Assembly: GCA_030635045.1 (NCBI GenBank)
Contig: DAOVZP010000002.1
Location: forward strand, 1-19,222
Direction: 5' to 3'
Source: Bacteroidota bacterium
Lineage (GTDB): Bacteria > Bacteroidota > Bacteroidia > Bacteroidales > B18-G4
Length of the DNA stretch: 19,222 nucleotides
Each line of letters begins with the position of its first letter. Position 1 is the stretch's first letter. Shown here piece by piece: positions 14,031 through 19,222 of this stretch. A model generated the notes under the pieces. The model made no database searches, was not told the origin of the DNA, and saw nothing but the letters and a program-made list of their open reading frames with translations. Both the position numbers and the translations under genes were made by a program.

Positions 14031-16403
14031 ATGTTCAAAAACTACATCGTCGTTGCAATACGGAACTTATTCCGCAATAAGCTGTTCTCGGTAATCAATA
14101 TCCTGGGACTGGCGATAGGAATGGCTGCAACGATGCTTATCACCGAGTATATTATTCATGAGTTGAGTTACGACAATTTTCACGAGCAAGGGGATCAAAT
14201 TTACCGGGTAGTTATTCAGCAGGAGAAGGGCGGAAATATTGACTATTCAAGCATCATCACCTCGGCAGTCGGTGTGAGTATCGTGCAGGACTTCCCGGAA
14301 GCAGTATCTATGGTGAGGTTCTCAAACCCTCACGATGCCTATTTTTCATTTAATGATAAGAACTATTACGAAAGTGATATTACCTATGCTGATTCTACAC
14401 TCTTTGATATTTTATCATTCGAACTTCTGGCAGGCGATCCAAATAGCTGCCTGGCAGAACCCAGGTCTGTAGTACTGACTGAAAAGGTGGCGAAAAAGAT
14501 ATTCGCTGACGCAGATCCAATTGGGGAGATAATCGGCTATAATGGTGAAGAGCACCTGAAGGTCACTGGCGTTATAGCCGATCCTCCGCCAAATTCCACC
14601 ATACAATTTGATGCAATCATCTCCTTTTCTACCCTTTACCAGATGGATAACGCGTACCTGGGATGGGATGGCGGATGGAACTATACTGCCTTCATTCTGC
14701 TTGCAAAGGGCAGCAGCCCGATGGATATGCAGGAGCGTTTTGAAGACTTCATGGAGAAATATATCAACTACAAATACAGGCAGCATGGTTTCGTATTAAG
14801 CCTGATCCTGCAGCCGCTGAATGAAGTTCACTTATATTCCGGCAAAGATTACGGACTGGAAGGTAAGGGGAGGCTAACGAACCTGTTTGTGTTTTCAAGT
14901 ATTGCAATCTTTATCCTTCTGATTGCCTGCTTCAATTTCATGAACCTGTCAACTGCCAGATCTGTAAAGCGGGCTAAAGAAGTCGGTATCCGTAAAGTGA
15001 GCGGGGCAAGCCGCAATACAATCATCCGGCAGTTCCTGGGGGAGTCGGTGTTTCTCAGCCTGCTGGCACTTGTATTTGCACTGATCCTTGTGGAGTTATT
15101 CCAACCTTTGTTCAACACTGTGACCGGAAGGCAGTTGCATCTATTCGACCAATCCGGTGTCATCGTCCTGTCGATATTCCTCCTGATGGTGATTTTTACA
15201 GGAGTACTGGCAGGCAGTTACCCGGCATTCTTTATGTCCCGCTTCCAGGTGATCAGGGTTATAAAGGGAAACTTTGTGCAACAAAAAGGCAAACCTGTCT
15301 TCAGGAATATCCTGGTGGTGATACAGTTCCTGATCTCAGCCTTCCTTATCTTCAGCACTCTGGTAATCCAATCACAGATCAGGTTTCTTCAGGATAAACC
15401 GCTCGGATTTGAGAAGGAGAATATATTTGTCATTCCATTGACAACAGACCGGGCCCGGAAAGGATATAAGGCATTTAAAAGCAAGATCGTTGGGATACCG
15501 GGGGTTATAAGTTGTGGAGCATCTACCGGCATTCCCGGCCGGGGGCTGACCAAGAATGGATATATGCCTGAGGGACTGGCAGAGCCAATAATGATCCATG
15601 TGATGGATGTTGATGACGACTATCTGAATATCATGGAGATTCCCGTAATACAGGGAGAAGGCTTCAGTAAAGAATCAGGAATGGATACAGTCAACATCCT
15701 TATCAATGAAACCCTTGCAAAACACCTGGGTTGGGAAAACCCGATCGGCAAAAGCATAAGCCGGGGTATAGAGATGAAAGTGATCGGCCTTATTCAGGAT
15801 TATCATTTTGCCTCACTGAACGAAGATATCAGGCCATTATTGATCACGCAAATACCATGGAATGGGTTTTACAATCTATCGGTTCGTCTTCATGAGACAG
15901 ATACCCGCAAAACGATGGAAATGATCCAGAAGGAATGGGATATCATGTTCCCTGATGAATCCTTCGAATACTTTTCTCTTGAAAGTTATATCGAAGAAGC
16001 TTACAGGGGAGTATCCGGCCTCCGGCAGATCTTTATTTACTTCGCCTTTCTTGCCATTATCGTGGCTTGCCTGGGTTTGCTGGGCCTCGCATCATATTCC
16101 ACCGGACAAAAAAGCAAGGAGGTCGGGATCAGAAAGGTATTTGGTGCAGACAATCACAGTATTACCATCAAGCTCGCTGTGGATTTCCTGAAGTGGGTGC
16201 TCCTGGCCAATATCATTGCATTTCCTTTTGCATGGTGGGCCATGGAGGTTTGGCTGCAGAATTTCGCATATAGTGTTGATATCAGCATCCTGGCAATACT
16301 AATGACCTTGTTGATCACCCTGGGGCTTTCGTTGCTAACAGTTATTTTCCAGGCATTTCAACTGGCAAATAGTAATCCGGCAGACGTACTAAAACATGAA
16401 TAA
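14031..16403 (+). CDS. ABC transporter permease 4, MacB/FtsX family (double FtsX)
   Basis: 790 residues, starting 27 nt after permease 3. N-terminus M-F-K-N-Y-I-V-V-A-I-R-N-L and TM1 N-I-L-G-L-A-I-G match the family. The first periplasmic domain carries V-T-G-V-I-A-D-P-P-P-N-S, in which V-P or N-P of the paralogues is P-P. Then come M-N-L-S-T-A-R-S, K-E-V-G-I-R-K-V-S-G, the central helices, and a second periplasmic domain with I-Q-D-Y-H-F-A-S-L-N-E. The C-terminal coupling motif is K-E-V-G-I-R-K-V-F-G and the end is P-A-D-V-L-K-H-E, slightly divergent from the K-Y-E of the other four. The second periplasmic domain is somewhat shorter than in permease 3. A perfect palindrome, AGGGTACCCT at 14007-14016, lies in the short spacer before it. 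Likely a partner permease in the same export system. Confidence 0.92.
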   Translation: MFKNYIVVAIRNLFRNKLFSVINILGLAIGMAATMLITEYIIHELSYDNFHEQGDQIYRVVIQQEKGGNIDYSSIITSAVGVSIVQDFPEAVSMVRFSNPHDAYFSFNDKNYYESDITYADSTLFDILSFELLAGDPNSCLAEPRSVVLTEKVAKKIFADADPIGEIIGYNGEEHLKVTGVIADPPPNSTIQFDAIISFSTLYQMDNAYLGWDGGWNYTAFILLAKGSSPMDMQERFEDFMEKYINYKYRQHGFVLSLILQPLNEVHLYSGKDYGLEGKGRLTNLFVFSSIAIFILLIACFNFMNLSTARSVKRAKEVGIRKVSGASRNTIIRQFLGESVFLSLLALVFALILVELFQPLFNTVTGRQLHLFDQSGVIVLSIFLLMVIFTGVLAGSYPAFFMSRFQVIRVIKGNFVQQKGKPVFRNILVVIQFLISAFLIFSTLVIQSQIRFLQDKPLGFEKENIFVIPLTTDRARKGYKAFKSKIVGIPGVISCGASTGIPGRGLTKNGYMPEGLAEPIMIHVMDVDDDYLNIMEIPVIQGEGFSKESGMDTVNILINETLAKHLGWENPIGKSISRGIEMKVIGLIQDYHFASLNEDIRPLLITQIPWNGFYNLSVRLHETDTRKTMEMIQKEWDIMFPDESFEYFSLESYIEEAYRGVSGLRQIFIYFAFLAIIVACLGLLGLASYSTGQKSKEVGIRKVFGADNHSITIKLAVDFLKWVLLANIIAFPFAWWAMEVWLQNFAYSVDISILAILMTLLITLGLSLLTVIFQAFQLANSNPADVLKHE

Positions 16404-16562
16404 TAACAATTAGAAAATATGAAGTCTTAATTCCTTTTGAAATCAATGATCAACTGTAACATCTCATAGTTTATCTCGTCCTACACAAAAGAATAAAGCC
16501 GAAGTTTCGCCTGATATTTTGTTCAATTTTTTAGAACAGTTAAACTTAAATGAACTATTACT
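16404..16562 (+). promoter_or_regulatory. 159-nt spacer before permease 5, possible internal promoter
   Basis: The longest gap inside the permease run, AT-rich and without a gene. The plus strand has no GG dinucleotide, so it cannot hold a standard sigma54 promoter on that strand. A near match to the Bacteroidota -7 element, TATTTTG (one base short of TAnnTTTG), occurs around 16515-16521. A perfect 5-bp inverted repeat TGTTC/GAACA with a 9-nt spacer lies at 16520-16538, about 25 nt before the ATG. Promoter activity is weakly supported. Confidence 0.25.
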
Positions 16563-18941
16563 ATGGTAAGAAACTTTTTAAAGATCACCTTCCGGAATTT
16601 TAAAAGGAATAAACTTTTTTCGATCATCAATATTATCGGCCTGAGTATTGGTATGGCTGCATTTATTTTGATCATGCTCTGGGTTAAATATGAGTTGAGT
16701 TTTGATCGCTTCCATAATAATTCAGGACAAATATATAGGCTCATATCCCATACCGACCAGGGAGGAAAACCTTTTCAGGCTGCTGTAAGTCCGGCTCCTG
16801 CGGGCAAGTATCTTATGGAAAATATCCCGGAGATCATCAATTACACTACTTTTCGCCCCTATACCGACAACATGTTAGTCAGTATTGATCCGGAGGATAG
16901 CACACAAAGTGTTCGCTCTTTTAATGAAAAGAATCGGATTTTCGCCGATTCAAATTTTTTCAAGGTTTTTAGCTTTCCGGTTTCACGTGGAGAACCACAT
17001 AAATTATTGAAGGATCTACATTCAGTTGTTATCAGTGAAACAATTGCAAAAAAGTATTTTGAAAATACTGACCCCGTTGGACATACGCTTCGTTTCTATA
17101 ACAAGGTGAACCTTATTATTACAGGGGTTTTTAAGGATGTACCGGAAAACTCCCACCTGAAATTCGATTTTATCATCCCATTCGATATCCTGAAGAGTTG
17201 GAGTTCCAGTACCGGCTGGGGTAATTTCTATTTCAACAACTACTTTCTGCTCGATAAAGATGCAAACATCGACGAAGTAAATAATAAAATAGAAACTGTA
17301 TTACGTGAATTAATAGGCGAAGAGGCACACATTGGTTTTTATTTACAGCCCTTAACTGATATTCATTTACGATCAAACATGGATATTGACCTGGCCGATT
17401 CCGAATCGGAAATAAATAATGATGTGTATTACTTTACCATTATTGCCTTTTTCATTTTACTAATAGCCTGCATTAACTTCATAAACCTGACAACTGCTAA
17501 GGCCGCAAGCCGTGCAAAAGAAGTTGGACTTAGAAAAGTCATAGGTGCTTCACGGAGTCAGCTTGTCCGGCAATTCGTAGGGGAAACCATTCTGTACTCA
17601 GTGCTTTCACTGGGTATCTCCCTTCTGCTCATCGAGCTGCTATTACCCACTTTTAATGCATTTTCAGGCAAAAACATTGGCTTGTTCATGTCAGGATGGG
17701 AAGAAAACTCAGCCTTATTTGTGGTGCTGATCATCTTTACCGGATTCATAGCCGGTATTTACCCGGCTTATTACCTCTCTTCCTTTCAGGCAGCCAGGAT
17801 ATTGAAAGGTGATTATTCTCAAAAAGGTGGGGCAGCAGGAGTCAGGAAGCTCCTGTTTATGATACAAATTGGTATATCGGTACTACTCATCATAGCAACT
17901 CTGGTAGTGAGAGACCAGTTGGGACTTGTAAGGACCAAAGACCTGGGGTATAATCATGAGAACCTGTTGTATTTAACTGACAGGGGCAATCTTCTTAGCA
18001 ACTATCATAGCCTTAAAGCAAACTTATTAGAAGAACCTGCTATTACTGATGTTACCATTTCATCAGATATTCCAATCACTACCATTCATCTTTGGGGAGG
18101 AAACGACTGGGAGGACAAAGAAGGAAATGATGAAAAGCTCATGTATGTTTTCACAACGGGTTTTGATTTCCAAAAAAGCATGCAGATCACAATGAAGGAG
18201 GGACGTTGGTTTGAGATGGCCAGCGATTCGTCTGCTTACATTATCAATGAGTCGGCAGCGAAACATATGGGAATGGAAGATCCCCTGGGCAAATGGTTCC
18301 AGAATAGTGATAATCGCGGAAGGATTATCGGAGTAATGGAAGATTTTCATTTTAAATCACTCCGCGAAAAAGTTGAACCATTGATTATCAGGGGCAAAGG
18401 CTCTTATGAATACCTTATCATCAAACATCAAGAGGGAATGGAAAAGCGTGCCAGCGAAAAGATGCTTGAAGTATGGAAAGTATATAATCCGGAATATCCT
18501 TACGAATATCATTCCCTCACCAGAGAACTCGAAGGATTATATATTCAAGAAAAGAGAAAAGAAACACTTTACAGCACCTTTACTCTTCTGGCCATTTTTA
18601 TTTCCTGTCTGGGTTTATTTGGCCTGGCAGCCTTTACGATCGAAAAGAGGACCCGCGAAATTGCCATCAGAAAAGTAATGGGTGCCGGAGCATCCGACCT
18701 GATCGTAAGCCTGTCAGCCAGCTTTCTAAAACTAGGGATACTTGCAAATATCATTATCTGGCCGGTGGCCTGGTACCTGATGCATACCTGGCTAGAGAAT
18801 TTTACTTACAGGGTAAGTATAAATTTCCTGTTTTTTGGGTATGGATTGGTTATGACATTCGGCATAATAATGATTACAATAGCCTATCATCTATTCCGGG
18901 TGATGAGAACAAATCCGGTAGAAGCGCTTAAATACGAATAA
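16563..18941 (+). CDS. ABC transporter permease 5, MacB/FtsX family (double FtsX)
   Basis: 792 residues with the same eight-helix, two-periplasmic-domain plan. N-terminus M-V-R-N-F-L-K-I-T-F-R-N-F, TM1 with N-I-I-G-L-S-I-G, first-domain motif K-D-V-P-E-N-S-H-L-K-F-D, then I-N-L-T-T-A-K-A-A-S-R-A-K-E-V-G-L-R-K-V-I-G. The second periplasmic domain has M-E-D-F-H-F-K-S-L-R-E; the C-terminal coupling motif is R-E-I-A-I-R-K-V-M-G, with Ala replacing the Gly of the other copies. It ends P-V-E-A-L-K-Y-E. It is set apart from permease 4 by 159 nt and reads as more AT-rich than its neighbours, so it may be expressed from its own promoter or have a different history. It is the last gene of the cluster. 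Confidence 0.92.
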   Translation: MVRNFLKITFRNFKRNKLFSIINIIGLSIGMAAFILIMLWVKYELSFDRFHNNSGQIYRLISHTDQGGKPFQAAVSPAPAGKYLMENIPEIINYTTFRPYTDNMLVSIDPEDSTQSVRSFNEKNRIFADSNFFKVFSFPVSRGEPHKLLKDLHSVVISETIAKKYFENTDPVGHTLRFYNKVNLIITGVFKDVPENSHLKFDFIIPFDILKSWSSSTGWGNFYFNNYFLLDKDANIDEVNNKIETVLRELIGEEAHIGFYLQPLTDIHLRSNMDIDLADSESEINNDVYYFTIIAFFILLIACINFINLTTAKAASRAKEVGLRKVIGASRSQLVRQFVGETILYSVLSLGISLLLIELLLPTFNAFSGKNIGLFMSGWEENSALFVVLIIFTGFIAGIYPAYYLSSFQAARILKGDYSQKGGAAGVRKLLFMIQIGISVLLIIATLVVRDQLGLVRTKDLGYNHENLLYLTDRGNLLSNYHSLKANLLEEPAITDVTISSDIPITTIHLWGGNDWEDKEGNDEKLMYVFTTGFDFQKSMQITMKEGRWFEMASDSSAYIINESAAKHMGMEDPLGKWFQNSDNRGRIIGVMEDFHFKSLREKVEPLIIRGKGSYEYLIIKHQEGMEKRASEKMLEVWKVYNPEYPYEYHSLTRELEGLYIQEKRKETLYSTFTLLAIFISCLGLFGLAAFTIEKRTREIAIRKVMGAGASDLIVSLSASFLKLGILANIIIWPVAWYLMHTWLENFTYRVSINFLFFGYGLVMTFGIIMITIAYHLFRVMRTNPVEALKYE

Positions 18942-18944
18942 AAA

Positions 18945-19071
18945 GGTGCCAGGTGTTTGGTGTTAGGTTGTCCTTGTAATTTTAAATTTTAAATTTTAAA
19001 TTTTAAATTAGTTGGCTATTATCTACTGCCTACCGCCTACCGTCAACCGTAAACCGTAAACCGCCTACTCT
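18945..19071. repeat. Long composite heptamer-periodic tract between convergent genes
   Basis: Starting 4 nt after the permease 5 stop: GGTGCCA, GGTGTTT, GGTGTTA, GGTTGTC, CTTGTAA, then four perfect TTTTAAA copies (18980-19007). After a short link there are seven in-register 7-mers at 19023-19071: CTACTGC, CTACCGC, CTACCGT, CAACCGT, AAACCGT, AAACCGC, CTACTCT. Blocks of different sequence share the 7-bp period. The TTTTAAA block is nearly self-complementary. The right end overlaps the 3' end of the opposing gene (19043-19222). Confidence 0.75.
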
Positions 19072-19222
19072 TCCTAAGTGCCACACTTACGGCAATCAAA
19101 ATCAGCATTATAGAAACAAAAGATGAAATCCTTGCCAGGTAATCGCCATTGCTGGAATAAAAAGTGATCTTATCGTTGGCATTGATGCTTTGCCTCAATA
19201 CTATCGGCACCCAATAGGGGGA
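19043..19222 (-). CDS. lnt: Probable apolipoprotein N-acyltransferase, C-terminal 59 residues
   Basis: Reading leftwards from the window edge, the frame stays open for 59 codons to TGA 19045-19043. The tail contains P-Y-W-V-P-I-V-L-R, then I-N-A-N-D-K-I-T-F-Y, G-D-Y-L-A-R-I, and a final hydrophobic helix (about residues 33-49 of the fragment) ending in R-K-S-R-R. Known: Bacteroidota Lnt proteins, which add the third acyl chain to lipoproteins at the inner membrane, end with a T-F-Y-x-x-x-G-D-Y-x-x-R segment followed by one TM helix. The match is good but the nitrilase-like catalytic domain is outside the window. The last residues (F-T-V-Y-G) are encoded by the heptamer repeat tract, so the original stop appears to have been lost or moved. 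It is convergent to permease 5. Confidence 0.65.
   Translation of the reverse strand, partial: SPYWVPIVLRQSINANDKITFYSSNGDYLARISSFVSIMLILIAVSVALRKSRRFTVYG

Noticed and set aside
16540..16560. Shared GTTAAAC and ACTTAAATG words before the adaptor and permease 5
   Set aside because: The words are short and AT-rich and the spacing between them differs (one set overlaps), so chance is the simpler explanation.
5905..18941. Tandem duplication by recent recombination of permease genes
   Set aside because: The five genes share architecture and short motifs but their sequences differ throughout, so the duplications are old; no long identical DNA stretches were noticed.
18978..19010. Intrinsic terminator for permease 5
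   Set aside because: The TTTTAAA copies are self-complementary but contain no GC-rich stem followed by a clean T run; a termination role remains possible but is not shown.
18945..19071. CRISPR array
   Set aside because: Units are only 7 bp, contiguous and degenerate, with no spacers.

Overview
The window looks like a chromosomal segment of a Bacteroidota bacterium, probably an uncultured Bacteroidales-like lineage. The basis is the NtrC/NtrY-type regulator pair, the run of ~800-residue double-FtsX permeases ending in a P-V-x-x-[LI]-K-Y-E type C-terminus, weak or absent Shine-Dalgarno sites, and AT-rich intergenic repeat tracts. This is a judgement from sequence style, not a database result.

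Left part, minus strand (1-3513). A compact unit reads leftwards: a sigma54-type response regulator (2134-3513), an NtrY-like histidine kinase overlapping it by 11 nt (789-2144), a nitroreductase-family flavoprotein 3 nt further on (183-785), and the first 51 codons of a lipoprotein that resembles an M28-family peptidase / glutaminyl cyclase (1-154).

Centre (3514-3793). This is the divergent intergenic region. It holds a candidate -24/-12 promoter (TGGCAC-N5-ATGT) pointing at the transporter genes, with overlapping inverted repeats just upstream.

Right part, plus strand (3794-18941). A long efflux-type gene cluster: a HlyD/MacA-like adaptor, a small uncharacterised 90-residue protein, a secreted NTF2-like protein, permease 1, one MacB/LolD-type ATPase, then permeases 2 to 5. 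All five permeases share one architecture: TM1, periplasmic domain, three TM helices, a fifth TM helix, a second periplasmic domain, three TM helices. Permease 2 carries an in-frame TGA at codon 173 with no frameshift. No outer-membrane TolC-type gene lies in the window.

Right edge (18942-19222). A long degenerate 7-bp-period repeat tract separates permease 5 from the convergent C-terminal end of a probable apolipoprotein N-acyltransferase gene. Similar 7-bp-period tracts lie at 5354-5423 and 11507-11584.

Likely logic (inference): the kinase senses an envelope signal, phosphorylates the sigma54 activator, and the activator switches on the divergent tripartite ABC export or envelope-stress cluster. 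One ATPase probably serves several permeases. The most unusual points are the one-ATPase/five-permease organisation, the intact-but-for-one-stop permease 2, the candidate sigma54 promoter, and the heptamer-periodic intergenic tracts.
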